This document shows positions 35,429 through 46,590 of a stretch of DNA of 64,000 bases, one piece after another. The translations under genes were made by a program, and so were the position numbers. Position 1 is the stretch's first letter, and every line of letters begins with the position of its first letter. The notes under the pieces are model-generated. The model did no database searches, had not been told where the DNA came from, and was given only the letters and a program-made list of their open reading frames with translations. Source of the DNA: Enterobacter sp. JUb54 (GTDB taxonomy: Bacteria; Pseudomonadota; Gammaproteobacteria; Enterobacterales; Enterobacteriaceae); the NCBI RefSeq assembly GCF_014298075.1, contig NZ_CP060418.1, positions 2,294,001-2,358,000 of the forward strand, given 5' to 3'.

Positions 35429-37117
35429 ATGAATAAAACATATAAGGGTATAGGGGTGCTGGCGTTCGCCGCCGGCTCTCTCTTACCCTATGGCGCTGTG
35501 CGGGCCGCCGATCAAAACAGTACGGCCCAAAACGGTGAATCAGCAAAGAAACCTAACATCATTTTGATCGTCTCAGACGATACCGGCTACGGCGATCTCG
35601 GCGTGTATGGCGGGGGCGAAGGTCGCGGTATGCCGACCCCCAACCTCGACCGAATGGCCGATGAAGGGATGACCTTCTTTGACTTTTATGGTCAGCCCAG
35701 CAGTACCCCTGGCCGTGCCGCCATGCAAACCGGACGGATCCCTAACCGCAGCGGGATGACCACCGTGGCCTTCCAGGGCCAGGGCGGCGGCCTGCCGAAA
35801 GAAGAGTGGACCCTGGCATCGGTGCTGAAAACCGGCGGATACAAAACCTTCTTCACCGGTAAATGGCACCTCGGCGAAGCCGACTATGCCCTGCCCAATG
35901 CCCAGGGCTACGACGAAATGAAGTATGTCGGCCTGTATCACCTCAATGCTTACACCTACGCCGACCCCACGTGGTTCCCGGATATGGACCCGAAATTGCG
36001 TGACATGTTTGCTCGCGTCACCCGCGGTGCCCTCTCAGGGAAAGCCGGTGAAGCCCCGACCGAAGACTTCAAAATCAACGGCCAGTACGTCAACACCCCG
36101 GTGATCGATGGCAAAGAAGGGGTGATCGGCATTCCGTTCTACGATCGCTACGTCGAAAAAGCCTCGCTGGATTACCTGACGGCCAATGCCAAATCGACGG
36201 AACCGTTCTTTATGAGCATTAACTTCATGAAGAACCACCAGCCGAACATGCCCGATCCTGATTACATTGGTAAATCGATGTCGAAGAGCAAGTATGCGGA
36301 TTCGATGGTAGAGATGGACGCCCGCGTCGGCCACATCATGGATAAGCTGCGTGAACTGGGCCTCGATAAAGACACCCTCGTGATCTGGACCACTGATAAC
36401 GGCGCCTGGCAGGATGTCTATCCTGACGCCGGCTACACGCCGTTCCGTGGTACCAAGGGCACCGATCGTGAAGGCGGCAGTCGCGTTCCGGCTATTGCCT
36501 GGTGGCCTGGGAAAATTAAAGACCATAGCCGCAACTACGACATCGTCGGGGGCCTGGATCTGATGGCCACCTTTGCTTCCGTAGCCGGTATTAAACTTCC
36601 GGACAAGGACCGCGCCGGTCAGCCCATTATCTTTGACAGTTACGACATCTCCCCGGTGCTGTTCGGTACCGGCAAAGATCCACGGACGTCATGGTTCTAC
36701 TTTACGGAAAACGAACTGACCCCGGGGGCCGCACGCGTCGGGCACTATAAGGCGGTATTTAACCTGCGCGGCGACGACGGCGCCAAAACCGGCGGCCTGG
36801 CGGTTGACGCGAACCTCGGATGGAAAGGACCGGAGTCTTATGTCGCCACCGTGCCGCAGATTTTTGACCTCTGGCAGGATCCGCAGGAACGTTACGACAT
36901 CTTTATGAACAACTATACCGAGCACACCTGGACGCTGGTGACCTTCAATGAGGCCATCTCAAATCTGATGAAAACCTATGTCCAGTATCCGCCGCGTAAA
37001 GCGCAGAGCGAAACCTACAATGGCCCGATCACGCTATCTCAGTATGAGCGTTTCAAAAACGTGCGCGATCAGCTGCAGAACGAAGGTTTCCAGCTAAGCA
37101 TGCCTACCGGTAACTAA
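35429..37117 (+). CDS. Periplasmic Ser-type sulfatase (arylsulfatase)
   Basis: 562 residues from the ATG at 35429 (MNKTYKGIGVLAF), preceded by GGTGGGGA. The Sec signal peptide ends at A-V-R-A-A-D. The N-terminal metal-site motif is I-I-L-I-V-S-D-D-T-G-Y-G-D-L-G. The modification motif is S92-T-P-G-R-A-A-M-Q-T-G-R, with Ser instead of Cys, so the formylglycine must be made by a radical-SAM maturase, which is the next gene. G-K-W-H-L-G and T-D-N-G supply further active-site residues. It hydrolyses sulfate esters in the periplasm to gain sulfur; the substrate is unknown. It differs in length from the classical 464-residue Klebsiella AtsA. Confidence 0.92.
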   Translation: MNKTYKGIGVLAFAAGSLLPYGAVRAADQNSTAQNGESAKKPNIILIVSDDTGYGDLGVYGGGEGRGMPTPNLDRMADEGMTFFDFYGQPSSTPGRAAMQTGRIPNRSGMTTVAFQGQGGGLPKEEWTLASVLKTGGYKTFFTGKWHLGEADYALPNAQGYDEMKYVGLYHLNAYTYADPTWFPDMDPKLRDMFARVTRGALSGKAGEAPTEDFKINGQYVNTPVIDGKEGVIGIPFYDRYVEKASLDYLTANAKSTEPFFMSINFMKNHQPNMPDPDYIGKSMSKSKYADSMVEMDARVGHIMDKLRELGLDKDTLVIWTTDNGAWQDVYPDAGYTPFRGTKGTDREGGSRVPAIAWWPGKIKDHSRNYDIVGGLDLMATFASVAGIKLPDKDRAGQPIIFDSYDISPVLFGTGKDPRTSWFYFTENELTPGAARVGHYKAVFNLRGDDGAKTGGLAVDANLGWKGPESYVATVPQIFDLWQDPQERYDIFMNNYTEHTWTLVTFNEAISNLMKTYVQYPPRKAQSETYNGPITLSQYERFKNVRDQLQNEGFQLSMPTGN

Positions 37118-37128
37118 CATCACGGTCC

Positions 37129-37160
37129 GGCCCGCGGCGTTCGCTCCCCGGGCCTTTTTT
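37129..37160 (+). terminator. Intrinsic terminator between sulfatase and maturase genes
   Basis: GGCCCG (37129-37134) pairs with CGGGCC (37149-37154), followed by TTTTTT (37155-37160). Located inside the presumed operon, it would lower maturase expression relative to sulfatase. Confidence 0.75.
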
Positions 37161-37193
37161 ACTTCAGACGCTCCATGACACAGGTTAGGGTTG

Positions 37194-38456
37194 ATGAAAA
37201 AAAGCACCGAGATCCCTCTGACGCCGTTACAGAATGAAGGGCGATATCTTCCCGCCTATAAACGGCGCTACCACGTGATGGCGAAACCCAGCGGTTCAAC
37301 CTGTAATCTTGACTGCCAGTACTGCTTTTATCTGCACAAAGAGCAGCTGCTGCACCAGCCGCACGATAGGGGGATGAGCGACGAGGTTCTGGAAAACTTT
37401 ATCCGCCAGTATATTCAAAGCCAGGATGGCGAGGAGATCATCTTCTCCTGGCAAGGGGGAGAACCGACCCTGATGGGGCTGGATTTTTTCCATAAGGTGG
37501 TGGCGCTGCAAAAGAAATATCAGCCAAAACATCAGCGTATTGAGAACGATCTGCAGACCAATGGCGTGTTGATCAACGACCAGTGGGCGGCGTTTTTAAA
37601 AGCGCATAACTTCCTTGTGGGGGTCTCCATTGATGGCCCGCGCGAGCTCCATGACCGTTTTCGCGTAACCCGCAGCGGCAAGCCCACCTTTGATAAAGTG
37701 ATGGAAGGCATTGCCGCCCTCAAGCGTCATCAGGTGCCTTTCAACGCGCTGGCGGTGATCAACCGTGTCAATGCCCGTTTTCCCCACGAGGTCTACCGGT
37801 TCCTGACTCAGGAACTTGGGGCGACCTATATTCAGTTCACCCCCTGCGTGGAGGCGGCGGAGTTTAAAACCACGGCCCCGCAGTTCTGGCAGGACGACAC
37901 CATTCCGCTGACCGGCAGCCGGCGGGCTAAACCGGGGGATCTCGACTCCATCGTCACCGACTGGTCCGTTGACCCGGAGGACTGGGGCCATTTTCTGACC
38001 GCAACCTTTGATGACTGGGTCACCCACGATTTAGGCCGCGTACAGGTTAATCTGTTTGAAACCGCGGTGGTACAAACCATGGGACTGCCTTCTCAGTTGT
38101 GCATCACCGCACCGTTTTGCGGCAAAGCGCTGGCCATTGAGAAAAACGGCGACGTCTATTCCTGCGATCACTACGTCTACCCCGAGTACAAACTGGGGAA
38201 CATCCGCGCCCACAAACTGGCGCATATGGTCTTTTCTGAACGGCAAAAAGTATTCGGTATGGGCAAAAAAGAGACCCTGCCCGCCTACTGCAAATCCTGC
38301 CCGCATCTGAATCTGTGCTGGGGAGAGTGCCCGAAAAATCGCATCGTGCGCGCCCCGGATGGTGAAGAGGGCCTCAACTATCTGTGCCCGGGCTTTCGCC
38401 ACTTTTACGCGTCGGTCACCCCGACGCTGGAGAAAATCGCCGCCATGCTGAAATAG
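37194..38456 (+). CDS. Anaerobic sulfatase-maturating enzyme (radical SAM, AslB/AtsB type)
   Basis: 420 residues from the ATG at 37194, with TTAGGGTTG upstream. Radical-SAM cluster motif C-N-L-D-C-Q-Y-C in P-S-G-S-T-C-N; then S-W-Q-G-G-E-P-T. The C-terminal SPASM cysteines include F-C-G-K, S-C-D-H-Y, C-K-S-C-P-H-L-N-L-C-W-G-E-C and L-C-P-G-F, which bind two auxiliary 4Fe-4S clusters. It oxidises the active-site serine of the neighbouring sulfatase to formylglycine, without oxygen. It is close to E. coli AslB along its whole length. Confidence 0.92.
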   Translation: MKKSTEIPLTPLQNEGRYLPAYKRRYHVMAKPSGSTCNLDCQYCFYLHKEQLLHQPHDRGMSDEVLENFIRQYIQSQDGEEIIFSWQGGEPTLMGLDFFHKVVALQKKYQPKHQRIENDLQTNGVLINDQWAAFLKAHNFLVGVSIDGPRELHDRFRVTRSGKPTFDKVMEGIAALKRHQVPFNALAVINRVNARFPHEVYRFLTQELGATYIQFTPCVEAAEFKTTAPQFWQDDTIPLTGSRRAKPGDLDSIVTDWSVDPEDWGHFLTATFDDWVTHDLGRVQVNLFETAVVQTMGLPSQLCITAPFCGKALAIEKNGDVYSCDHYVYPEYKLGNIRAHKLAHMVFSERQKVFGMGKKETLPAYCKSCPHLNLCWGECPKNRIVRAPDGEEGLNYLCPGFRHFYASVTPTLEKIAAMLK

Positions 38457-38654
38457 CTCCCGGCCACCCACGCGGCAGCGATCCCCGCATCGCGCCGCGC
38501 TTTTAGCCGCGCGCTGACTATTATTGCAGCGGCTTTCTTGTTATCTGCTGTGAGGTTACGTCTTTATTCGTCTTTTGCCGCTCATAGGGGGCTAGAAACG
38601 ACAATCAAGGCATAGGTATAATCGCGCCATTCCGAGCAATGAATAGTATAAAAA

Positions 38655-39962
38655 ATGGCCAAAATTGGATTTATCTCATTAGGGTGCCCGAAAAACCTCG
38701 TGGACTCCGAGCGCATTCTGACCGAACTGCGTACCGAAGGTTATGAAGTGGTTCCCAGCTACGACAATGCCGATATGGTTATCGTCAACACCTGCGGCTT
38801 TATCGACAGCGCGGTCCAGGAATCGCTGGAAACCATCGGTGAAGCGTTAAAAGAAAACGGCAAAGTTATCGTTACCGGTTGCCTGGGCGCTAAAGAAGAT
38901 CAGATTCGTGAAGTGCATCCGAAAGTGCTTGAGATCACCGGCCCGCACAGCTACGAGCAGGTTCTGGAGCATGTTCACCACTACACGCCTAAGCCAAAGC
39001 ACAACCCGTTCCTGAGCCTGGTGCCGGAACAGGGCGTGAAGCTGACGCCGCGTCATTACGCCTATCTGAAAATTTCCGAAGGCTGTAACCACCGCTGCAC
39101 CTTCTGCATTATCCCGTCGATGCGTGGCGACCTGGTCAGCCGTCCGATTGGCGAAGTGCTTTCCGAAGCCAAACGCCTGGCCGATGCCGGCGTTAAAGAG
39201 CTGCTGGTCATCTCCCAGGATACGTCTGCTTACGGCGTCGATGTTAAACATCGCACCGGCTTCCACGACGGCATGCCGGTCAAAACCAGCATGGTCAGCC
39301 TGTGTGAAGAGCTGGCGAAGCTGGGGATCTGGGTGCGCCTGCACTACGTCTATCCGTACCCGCACGTGGATGACGTGATCCCGTTAATGGCCGCCGGCAA
39401 AATTCTGCCGTACCTGGATATCCCGCTGCAGCACGCCAGCCCGCGTATTCTGAAACTGATGAAACGCCCGGGTTCTGCGGACCGTCAGCTGGCGCGCATC
39501 AAGCAGTGGCGTGAAATCTGCCCGGACCTGACCCTGCGTTCGACCTTTATCGTCGGCTTCCCGGGTGAAACCGAAGAAGATTTCCAGATGCTGCTCGACT
39601 TCCTGAAAGATGCCCGCCTCGATCGCGTCGGCTGCTTCAAATACAGCCCGGTTGAAGGCGCCACCGCCAACGAACTGGCGGATCAGGTCCCGGAAGAGGT
39701 AAAAGAAGAGCGCTGGAACCGCTTTATGCAGCTTCAGCAGCAGATTTCCGCCGAACGCCTGCAGGAAAAAGTGGGCCGTGAAGTGATGGTGCTGATCGAC
39801 GAAGTTGACGAAGAAGGCGCGATTGGCCGCAGCATGGCCGATGCCCCGGAAATCGACGGCGCGGTCTACCTGAACGGCGAAACCAAGGTCAAACCAGGCG
39901 ACGTGGTGCGTGTGAAAGTTGAACACGCCGACGAATACGACCTGTGGGGCAGCCGGGTTTAA
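38655..39962 (+). CDS. rimO: Ribosomal protein S12 methylthiotransferase RimO
   Basis: Radical-SAM methylthiotransferase acting on Asp88 (E. coli numbering) of ribosomal protein S12. 435 residues; E. coli RimO (441) carries a six-residue N-terminal extension, but here an in-frame TAA lies directly upstream, so the shorter start is certain. The N-terminal cluster uses Cys11, Cys47 and Cys76; the radical-SAM cluster uses Cys144, Cys148 and Cys151 ([10 protein letters not shown]). A TRAM domain closes the protein. The start lacks a recognisable Shine-Dalgarno sequence (AATAGTATAAAAA). Confidence 0.96.
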   Translation: MAKIGFISLGCPKNLVDSERILTELRTEGYEVVPSYDNADMVIVNTCGFIDSAVQESLETIGEALKENGKVIVTGCLGAKEDQIREVHPKVLEITGPHSYEQVLEHVHHYTPKPKHNPFLSLVPEQGVKLTPRHYAYLKISEGCNHRCTFCIIPSMRGDLVSRPIGEVLSEAKRLADAGVKELLVISQDTSAYGVDVKHRTGFHDGMPVKTSMVSLCEELAKLGIWVRLHYVYPYPHVDDVIPLMAAGKILPYLDIPLQHASPRILKLMKRPGSADRQLARIKQWREICPDLTLRSTFIVGFPGETEEDFQMLLDFLKDARLDRVGCFKYSPVEGATANELADQVPEEVKEERWNRFMQLQQQISAERLQEKVGREVMVLIDEVDEEGAIGRSMADAPEIDGAVYLNGETKVKPGDVVRVKVEHADEYDLWGSRV

Positions 39963-39981
39963 GTCCTCTCTCTGAGCTTAT

Positions 39982-40054
39982 CCCGGATTGCGGCGCTAAC
40001 GCGCCTGATCCGGGTGTCAGTCTGTAGCCCCGGTAAGCGACAACGCCACCGGGG
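39982..40054. repeat. Pair of REP-like palindromes between convergent rimO and gsiD
   Basis: CCCGGAT (39982-39988)/ATCCGGG (40008-40014) and CCCCGGT (40028-40034)/ACCGGGG (40048-40054), each with an internal GCGC-type core. The second has the Klebsiella-like REP form GTAGCCCCGGTAAGCG...CGCCACCGGGG. They probably act as a two-way transcription barrier. E. coli has yliE and yliF at this spot; here they are absent. Confidence 0.7.
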
Positions 40055-40063
40055 AATTCTACC

Positions 40064-40975
40064 TTATCCCTTTATCTTCGGATCCAGCGCATCGCGCAGG
40101 CCGTCTCCCAGCAGATTAAACGCCAGCACCGTCAGGAAAATCGCAATCGCCGGAAACAGCGCCACGTGCGGTGCCATTACCATATCCGCGCGCGCTTCGT
40201 TGAGCATCGCCCCCCACTCCGGCGTCGGCGGCTGCGCCCCCAGTCCGAGGAAAGAAAGACTGGCGGCGGAGATAATCGATACCCCGATACGCATGGTGAA
40301 ATAGACCACGATCGACGATACCGTGCCGGGCAAAATATGGCTGAACAGGATCGTCATATCGCTGGCGCCAATGCTGCGTGCCGACTCGATAAAGGTCTGC
40401 TGCTTGAGCACCAGGGTATTCCCGCGCACCAGTCGGGCAAAGGCCGGGATCGAGAAGATCGCCACCGCAATGATCACGTTTGACATGCCGCTGCCCATCA
40501 CCGCCACCACCGCAATCGCCAGCAGGATCCCAGGGAACGCGAACAGCACATCGCAGATGCGCATGATGATGCGGTCCCACCAGCCTTCGTAATACCCGGC
40601 CAGTAAACCGAGCACGGTGCCAATCACCGCGCCGATCAGCACCGCCAGCACCCCGGCCGCCAGTGAAATCCGCGCGCCGACCAGCACCCGGCTAAAGATA
40701 TCCCGCCCTAACGAATCCACGCCAAACCAGTGGATCATCGACGGGCCGTCATTGAGCCGGTCATAATCGAAATAGTTTTCCGCATCGAACGGCACGATCC
40801 ACGGTGCCACCAGCGCAAGCATAATCAGCAGCAGGACAAATACCCCCGCCCCCATCGCCACCGGCTGACGACGAAATCGCCGCCAGAACTCGCGCCACGG
40901 CGTGCGGATGTGTCCGGGCCTGATGCCCGGCATCGCGTTGATAACCGCCTGCCTTCTCCAGTTGAGCAATCGCAC
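40064..40975 (-). CDS. gsiD: Glutathione ABC transporter permease GsiD
   Basis: Inner-membrane permease of the GsiABCD glutathione importer. I use the GTG at 40975 ([15 protein letters not shown]), which lies 1 bp after the gsiC stop and gives 303 residues as in E. coli. It is an OppC-type protein: a long N-terminal tail, then six helices; the EAA loop is [10 protein letters not shown]. The end [12 protein letters not shown] is the family signature. Last gene of the operon. Confidence 0.95.
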   Translation of the reverse strand: MRLLNWRRQAVINAMPGIRPGHIRTPWREFWRRFRRQPVAMGAGVFVLLLIMLALVAPWIVPFDAENYFDYDRLNDGPSMIHWFGVDSLGRDIFSRVLVGARISLAAGVLAVLIGAVIGTVLGLLAGYYEGWWDRIIMRICDVLFAFPGILLAIAVVAVMGSGMSNVIIAVAIFSIPAFARLVRGNTLVLKQQTFIESARSIGASDMTILFSHILPGTVSSIVVYFTMRIGVSIISAASLSFLGLGAQPPTPEWGAMLNEARADMVMAPHVALFPAIAIFLTVLAFNLLGDGLRDALDPKIKG

Positions 40976-40976
40976 C

Positions 40977-41897
40977 TTACTTGTACCTGATAGCCGGGTT
41001 AATGGCGGCATACAGCACATCCACCACTAAATTGATAAGAATAAACTCCAGCGAAAAGAGGAGAACTTCCGCCTGAATCACCGGATAATCGCGCATCTCC
41101 ACCGAATCCACCAGCAACCGCCCGAGACCTGGCCAGTTAAAGACCTTCTCGACCACAATCGAACCTCCGAGCAGAAAGCCGAACTGCAGCCCCATCATGG
41201 TGACGACCGGGATCATGGCGTTGCGCAGACCATGTTTGAGCACCACCAGCGTCTCGCTCACCCCTTTGGCGCGGGCGGTGCGCATATAGTCTTCATGCAG
41301 AACATCGACAAACGAGGCCCGGGTAAACCGCGCCATCACCGCCGCCACCGCCGCCCCCAACGTCAGCGAAGGCAGAATATAGTGTCGCCAGCTATCGGCG
41401 CCTACCGTCGGCAACCAGCCCAGCTCCACCGAGAACACCTGCATCAGCAGCATCCCCAGCGCAAAGGCCGGAAATGAGATCCCGGTGACCGCCAGCGCCA
41501 TCCCCAGCCGGTCGGGCCAGCGATTCCGCCACACGGCGGCCACAATCCCCGCCGCCATGCCAAAGATCACCGCCCAGCTCATGCTGGCGAGCGTCAGCCA
41601 CAGCGTCGGCATAAAGCGGCTGGCGATTTCGCTGCTGACCGGGCGACGCGACGCCATCGAGGTGCCAAAATCGCCCTGCAGCACGCTGGTGATGTAGTGC
41701 CAGAACTGCACATGCAGCGGCTGGTCAAGCCCCAACTGCTGGCGCACCATCGCCACCACCTGCGCGTCGGCCTCCGGACCGGCAATCAGCCGCGCCGGAT
41801 CGCCGGGCAGCATATGCACGAACAAAAACACCAGCACCGCCACAATCAGCAGGGTTGGGATCAGGCCCAGCAGGCGCTTAAGCACATAGTTGAGCAT
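40977..41897 (-). CDS. gsiC: Glutathione ABC transporter permease GsiC
   Basis: OppB-type permease of 306 residues from the second of two adjacent ATGs (41897), spaced about 5 bp from [27 protein letters not shown] forms the first helix; L-P-G-D-P-A-R follows. The EAA loop is [10 protein letters not shown]. It pairs with GsiD in the membrane. The spacer to gsiB holds a perfect hairpin. Confidence 0.95.
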   Translation of the reverse strand: MLNYVLKRLLGLIPTLLIVAVLVFLFVHMLPGDPARLIAGPEADAQVVAMVRQQLGLDQPLHVQFWHYITSVLQGDFGTSMASRRPVSSEIASRFMPTLWLTLASMSWAVIFGMAAGIVAAVWRNRWPDRLGMALAVTGISFPAFALGMLLMQVFSVELGWLPTVGADSWRHYILPSLTLGAAVAAVMARFTRASFVDVLHEDYMRTARAKGVSETLVVLKHGLRNAMIPVVTMMGLQFGFLLGGSIVVEKVFNWPGLGRLLVDSVEMRDYPVIQAEVLLFSLEFILINLVVDVLYAAINPAIRYK

Positions 41898-41925
41898 CAT
41901 CCCCCCTTTGCCTGCAGGTCTGCAT

Positions 41926-41948
41926 CCCTCTCCCGACGTGGGAGAGGG
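41926..41948 (-). other. Perfect hairpin in the gsiB-gsiC spacer
   Basis: CCCTCTCCC (41926-41934), loop GACGT, GGGAGAGGG (41940-41948). It lacks a T-run, so mRNA stabilisation of the gsiB part is more likely than termination. Confidence 0.55.
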
Positions 41949-41963
41949 TCAGGGTAGATACCA

Positions 41964-43505
41964 TCACTGTGCTAAATCCGCCTGTTCAAAGCTAAATCCG
42001 GTATCCGGCTGAATATAGAAACCACTGAGGGTCTTGCTATGGGCCGAGACCAGTTTTTCGACCACCAGCGGTACCCACGGCGACTCTTTCCAGATAGTCT
42101 CCTGCGCCGCTTTGTAGAGCCGCGTTTTTTCCTGCACGTCGGTGGTTTTCAGGGCGTCGCTGAGGTCTTTATCCACCTGCGGATTGCCATAGAAGGCGGT
42201 GTTGAACAGGGTTGGCGGCCAGTTTTGCGAAGCAAACAGCGGCGACAGCGCCCAGTCGGCTTCGCCCGTTGAGGCGGACCAGCCGGTGTAGAACATCCGC
42301 ACCCCGCTCTCTTTCTGCCCTTTGCCTTCCACTTCCGCCGCACGCTGGCCAGCATCCATCGCCGTCAGCTGCGCCTTAATCCCCACCTGCGCCAGCTGCT
42401 GTTGGGTAAACTGCAGCACTTTCTGCGCGGTGCTGTGGTTATGCGACGACCACAGAGTGGTGCTGAAACCGTTAGGGTAACCGGCCTCTTTCAGCAGTTC
42501 GCGAGCTTTCGCCGGATCGTACGGCCACGGTTTAAAGCTCTCGGCATAGGCAATCGACGGCGGCACAACGCCGGTCGCCGGGGTGGCGTAACCCGCAAAG
42601 GCGACTTTCACCAGCGCCTGGCGGTTGATGGCGTAGTTGATCGCTTCCCGCACTTTCGGGTTATCGAACGGCTTTTGCGTGACGTTCATGCTGATGTAGC
42701 GCTGCATGATTGACGGGCTGGCCACCAGCTCCAGCTTGCTGTTTTTCTCCAGCAGCGGGGCCTGCTCGTAGGGGATCGGGAAGGCAAACTGCGCCTCGCC
42801 GGTTTGCAGCATCGCCGCACGGGTATTGTTATCCACCACCGGACGCCAGGTGATCGAGTCCAGCTTCGGCAGGCCTGGCTGCCAGTAACCGGCAAATTTC
42901 GTCACTTTGACAAAATCGGTCTGATTCCAGGTGTCGAGCTTATACGGCCCGGTCCCTACCGGATGGAAGCCAATCTCCTTGCCGTATTTTTTCAGCGCCG
43001 CCGGGGAGATCATCGCCGTTGCCGGGTGGGCCAGGATGTTGATGAACGCTGAGAAAGGCTGCTTAAGGGTGATCTTCACCGTCGTCGGGTCAACGACGTC
43101 GGTGCTGGCGATATTTTTATACAGGTTGTAGCGTTTGAGGTGGTTGTCCGGGTTGCTGGCGCGGTCGAGGTTGGCCTTCACCGCATCGGCATTAAAATCG
43201 CTGCCGTCCTGGAACTTGACGCCCGAATGCAGCTTGATGGTGTAGACCAGGCCGTCCGGCGAAATCGTGTAGCTTTCCGCCAGCACGTTCTGCAGCTTCA
43301 TCTCCTTATCAAGACCAAACAGGCCTTGATAAAAAGACTTTGCGACCGCCTGTGACAGGGTGTCATTGGCGTCATAAGGATCAAGGGTCGTAAAGTTAGA
43401 ACCGACCGCCACGACGACATCTTTGGCGGCAAAGGCCGGGCTTGCAGCCAGCGCCGACACGATGCCCAGCGCCAACAACCCTTTGCGTAATACGCGTTGT
43501 GTCAT
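41964..43505 (-). CDS. gsiB: Periplasmic glutathione-binding protein GsiB
   Basis: 513-residue family-5 solute-binding protein (E. coli 512). The signal peptide [20 protein letters not shown]...AFA is cleaved before A-K-D. The mature N-terminus has [15 protein letters not shown]. It delivers glutathione to GsiC/GsiD. It follows gsiA by 36 bp with its own ribosome binding site (AGGAGAACAAC). Confidence 0.95.
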   Translation of the reverse strand: MTQRVLRKGLLALGIVSALAASPAFAAKDVVVAVGSNFTTLDPYDANDTLSQAVAKSFYQGLFGLDKEMKLQNVLAESYTISPDGLVYTIKLHSGVKFQDGSDFNADAVKANLDRASNPDNHLKRYNLYKNIASTDVVDPTTVKITLKQPFSAFINILAHPATAMISPAALKKYGKEIGFHPVGTGPYKLDTWNQTDFVKVTKFAGYWQPGLPKLDSITWRPVVDNNTRAAMLQTGEAQFAFPIPYEQAPLLEKNSKLELVASPSIMQRYISMNVTQKPFDNPKVREAINYAINRQALVKVAFAGYATPATGVVPPSIAYAESFKPWPYDPAKARELLKEAGYPNGFSTTLWSSHNHSTAQKVLQFTQQQLAQVGIKAQLTAMDAGQRAAEVEGKGQKESGVRMFYTGWSASTGEADWALSPLFASQNWPPTLFNTAFYGNPQVDKDLSDALKTTDVQEKTRLYKAAQETIWKESPWVPLVVEKLVSAHSKTLSGFYIQPDTGFSFEQADLAQ

Positions 43506-43541
43506 GTTGTTCTCCTGAATACTGTTTTGTTAGTGTCGTTG

Positions 43542-45398
43542 TTATCTTCCCAGCACGTCGGCGACGGGTTCCCTGGCGACATAATGCCCCGGTCCCACCT
43601 GTTGTAACGGCGTGCTGATGACCTCTTCCCCGCGCTTGTAAATATTGCCCGGCAGTTCGTCAGACAGCAGCACGCGCTGCGGATGACGATGCGCCGGGTC
43701 GGCCACCGGTACGGCGGCCATCAGTTTGCGGGTATAAGGATGCTGCGGGTTTTCAAACACGGCGCGACGTGGGCCAATCTCAACGATGCGCCCACGATAC
43801 ATCACCGCTACGCGGTGGCTGATGCGTTCAACCACCGCCATATCGTGCGAAATAAACAGGAAGGCGATGCCCATTTCGCGCTGTAAATCGAGCATCAGAT
43901 TAATAATCTGCGCGCGGATCGACACATCAAGCGCCGAGACTGCTTCATCGGCAATCACCACTTTCGGGTTGAGCGCCAGCGCGCGGGCGATGCAAACCCG
44001 CTGACGCTGGCCGCCGGAAAACTCATGCGGATAACGCCAGGCGTGTTCCGGCTGCAGGCCAACGCGCTCCAGCAGCCAGCTGACGCGCTGACGTGCGGCC
44101 TCGCCCTCAAGCATGCCGTGGATCCGCAGCGGCTCCATAATCGAATAGCCGATGGTTTGTCGCGGGTCGAGCGAGGCGAACGGATCCTGGAAAATAAACT
44201 GGATATCGCGGCGCAGCGCCTGCAGCTTGCTGTTGGCCAGGGTATCGATGCGCTCACCGTTAAAGACGATCGAACCGCCCTGCGTCGCCACCAGCCGCAA
44301 TAACGCGCGCCCGGTGGTTGACTTGCCGCAGCCGGACTCGCCGACCAACGACAGGGTTTCCCCCGGCCACAAATCGAAGCTGACCTTTTCCACCGCGTGA
44401 ACTTCCCGGGTGATGCGGTTCAGAATGCCGCTGCGCAGCGGAAAGCGCGCCACCAGGTCGCGCACTTTGAGAATCGGCTCGCCGCTCCCCACCGTGTTCT
44501 GTTGTTCCTCTTCCGACGGTTCTTGCGCGAGCAGCGGGAAACGGCGCGGCAGCACGCTGCCGCGCATCGCCCCCAACCGCGGTACCGCCGCCAGCAGCGC
44601 CTGGGTATACGGATGCTGCGGCGCGCGGAAAATCTCCTCCACGCTGCCGCTCTCTACCGCTTCACCGCGGTACATCACCAGCACCCGGTCGGCGATATCG
44701 GCCACCACGCCCATATCGTGGGTGATAAAAATTACCCCCATCGCCATCTCTTTTTGCAGTACGGCGATGAGCTGCAGAATCTGTGCCTGGATGGTGACAT
44801 CCAGCGCGGTGGTCGGTTCATCGGCGATCAGCACCGCCGGGCGGCACGACAGCGCCATCGCGATCATCACCCGCTGGCGCATCCCGCCGGATAGCTGATG
44901 CGGATAGCGCGAGAGCATCGTTTCTGCTTCGGGAATGCGTACCTGATCGAGCATTTTCTTCGCTTCCCGCAGCGCCGCCTCACGCCCTAATCCCTGGTGT
45001 AGTCGCAGGGATTCGGCGATCTGCTCCCCGACGGTAAACACCGGGTTCAGCGAGGTCATTGGCTCCTGGAAAATCATCGCCATGTCGGCCCCGCGCACGC
45101 TGCGCATCCCGGCGTCGGACAGCGCGTCGAGGGCGATGACCTGGCCGTTGCGACGACGCAGCCTCAGCGCCTCGCTGCTGACCTGGCTCGCCGCCTGGTC
45201 GAGCAGACGCATCAGCGCCAGCGCGGTCACCGATTTGCCTGAACCAGACTCCCCGACGATGGCTAAGGTCTCGCCGCGCCGCAGGGTGAACGAAAGGTGT
45301 TGCACCGCAGCAAAGGTCGCCTGCTCCTGGCGAAACGCCACGTTCAGATCGCGTACCACCAGAACGTCACTGGCGTCGATATCTTGACTATGTGGCAA
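43542..45398 (-). CDS. gsiA: Glutathione ABC transporter ATPase GsiA (double NBD)
   Basis: 618 residues with two ATP-binding cassettes in one chain. NBD1: [29 protein letters not shown]2: [26 protein letters not shown]. Each is followed by an oligopeptide-transporter C-terminal segment (H-P-Y-T-Q-A-L and H-P-Y-T-R-K-L). E. coli GsiA is 623 residues. It begins 12 bp after iaaA, and the iaaA-gsiABCD order is conserved. Confidence 0.95.
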   Translation of the reverse strand: MPHSQDIDASDVLVVRDLNVAFRQEQATFAAVQHLSFTLRRGETLAIVGESGSGKSVTALALMRLLDQAASQVSSEALRLRRRNGQVIALDALSDAGMRSVRGADMAMIFQEPMTSLNPVFTVGEQIAESLRLHQGLGREAALREAKKMLDQVRIPEAETMLSRYPHQLSGGMRQRVMIAMALSCRPAVLIADEPTTALDVTIQAQILQLIAVLQKEMAMGVIFITHDMGVVADIADRVLVMYRGEAVESGSVEEIFRAPQHPYTQALLAAVPRLGAMRGSVLPRRFPLLAQEPSEEEQQNTVGSGEPILKVRDLVARFPLRSGILNRITREVHAVEKVSFDLWPGETLSLVGESGCGKSTTGRALLRLVATQGGSIVFNGERIDTLANSKLQALRRDIQFIFQDPFASLDPRQTIGYSIMEPLRIHGMLEGEAARQRVSWLLERVGLQPEHAWRYPHEFSGGQRQRVCIARALALNPKVVIADEAVSALDVSIRAQIINLMLDLQREMGIAFLFISHDMAVVERISHRVAVMYRGRIVEIGPRRAVFENPQHPYTRKLMAAVPVADPAHRHPQRVLLSDELPGNIYKRGEEVISTPLQQVGPGHYVAREPVADVLGR

Positions 45399-45410
45399 CG
45401 CGCGTCCTCC

Positions 45411-46352
45411 TTATTCCCGATAGATCCCAATTGTCGGCGTATCGCCGGCATAGCACCAGGCCCGATACATGCCTTCGCTGTTAAACGGCAGCACCACGTT
45501 GCCTTCTCTGTCGATGGCAATCAGCCCGCCGCTGCCGCCAAGCGCCGGCAGTTTTTCCATCACCACCCGCTCGCAGGCGTCGAACAGGCTGAGGTTGCCA
45601 TACTCCATCAGCGCGGCGATATCGTAGGCCGCCATCGCACGGATGAACACCTCGCCGGTGCCGGTACAGGAGACCGCCACGCTGGCGTTATTGGCATAGC
45701 ACCCGGCCCCCGGCAGCGGGCTGTCGCCAACGCGGCCGGGCAGTTTATTGGTCATGCCGCCGGTCGAGGTCGCGGCGGCCAGATTACCGTTCAGATCCAA
45801 CGCCACGGCACCGACGGTGCCCATTTTTTGCCGCTCATCCAGCGGCGCGGCGTGGTGATCGAGCACGATGACATCGTCACTCTGGGCCTGCTGGAGCTGC
45901 AGCCGCCGCTCGGTGGTCGAAAACAGATCGTTGTCGACCTGCGCCATTCCGTGGGAGGCGGCAAACGCCTCGGCCCCTTCGCCAATCAGCAGCACGTGCG
46001 GGCTACGCTCAAGCACCAGACGCGCCGCCAGCACCGGGTTACGCAGATGTTTGACCCCGGCGACCGCCCCAACCTGCAGCTGGTTGCCGTCCATCACGCA
46101 GGCGTCCAGTTCGTGGGTGGCGTCGCGGGTAAAGACCGAGCCGATCCCGGCATTAAACAGCGGACACTCTTCCAGCAGCCGCACCGCTTCGGTCACCGTA
46201 TCCAGCGCGCTGGCCCCTGCTGCCAGCATTTTTTGCCCGCTGTCGACAATCTCTGAGAGCGCCGCCACATACTGCCGCTCGCGCTCCGGTGTCATGGTCG
46301 CGCGCGTCAATGCGCCCGCTCCGCCATGAATTGCTATCACCGCCTTGCCCAT
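45411..46352 (-). CDS. iaaA: Isoaspartyl peptidase/L-asparaginase IaaA
   Basis: Plant-type (Ntn-hydrolase) asparaginase that removes beta-aspartyl residues. 313 residues. The autocleavage site is Gly178-Thr179 in K-M-G-T-V-G-A-V-A, creating alpha and beta subunits with Thr179 as nucleophile. The glycine-rich S-T-G-G-M-T-N-K-L-P-G-R-V-G-D-S loop and G-T-G-E are intact. It begins the gsi operon and may process peptides imported by it. The end is a few residues shorter than in E. coli (321). Confidence 0.95.
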   Translation of the reverse strand: MGKAVIAIHGGAGALTRATMTPERERQYVAALSEIVDSGQKMLAAGASALDTVTEAVRLLEECPLFNAGIGSVFTRDATHELDACVMDGNQLQVGAVAGVKHLRNPVLAARLVLERSPHVLLIGEGAEAFAASHGMAQVDNDLFSTTERRLQLQQAQSDDVIVLDHHAAPLDERQKMGTVGAVALDLNGNLAAATSTGGMTNKLPGRVGDSPLPGAGCYANNASVAVSCTGTGEVFIRAMAAYDIAALMEYGNLSLFDACERVVMEKLPALGGSGGLIAIDREGNVVLPFNSEGMYRAWCYAGDTPTIGIYRE

Positions 46353-46590
46353 TCAGCGATCCCTTAACGATGTGTGTCTTAACCTGACATCCTGTAAACC
46401 ACCACTGAGTGGCAAAGAGTGTCCATGGATAATTTTATGTATAAATATCATTATCGTGCTGACAGTCCTATACAATTTTGGAATATAGAAAGCGCATCCG
46501 CAGGTGTTAGCACAAACGGTGAAGCCGTATGGACGGCAACGCTTTTCTGGCATAATGCCCCTTTCGTAGTTTTACCCGCAGGAGAGCCCC

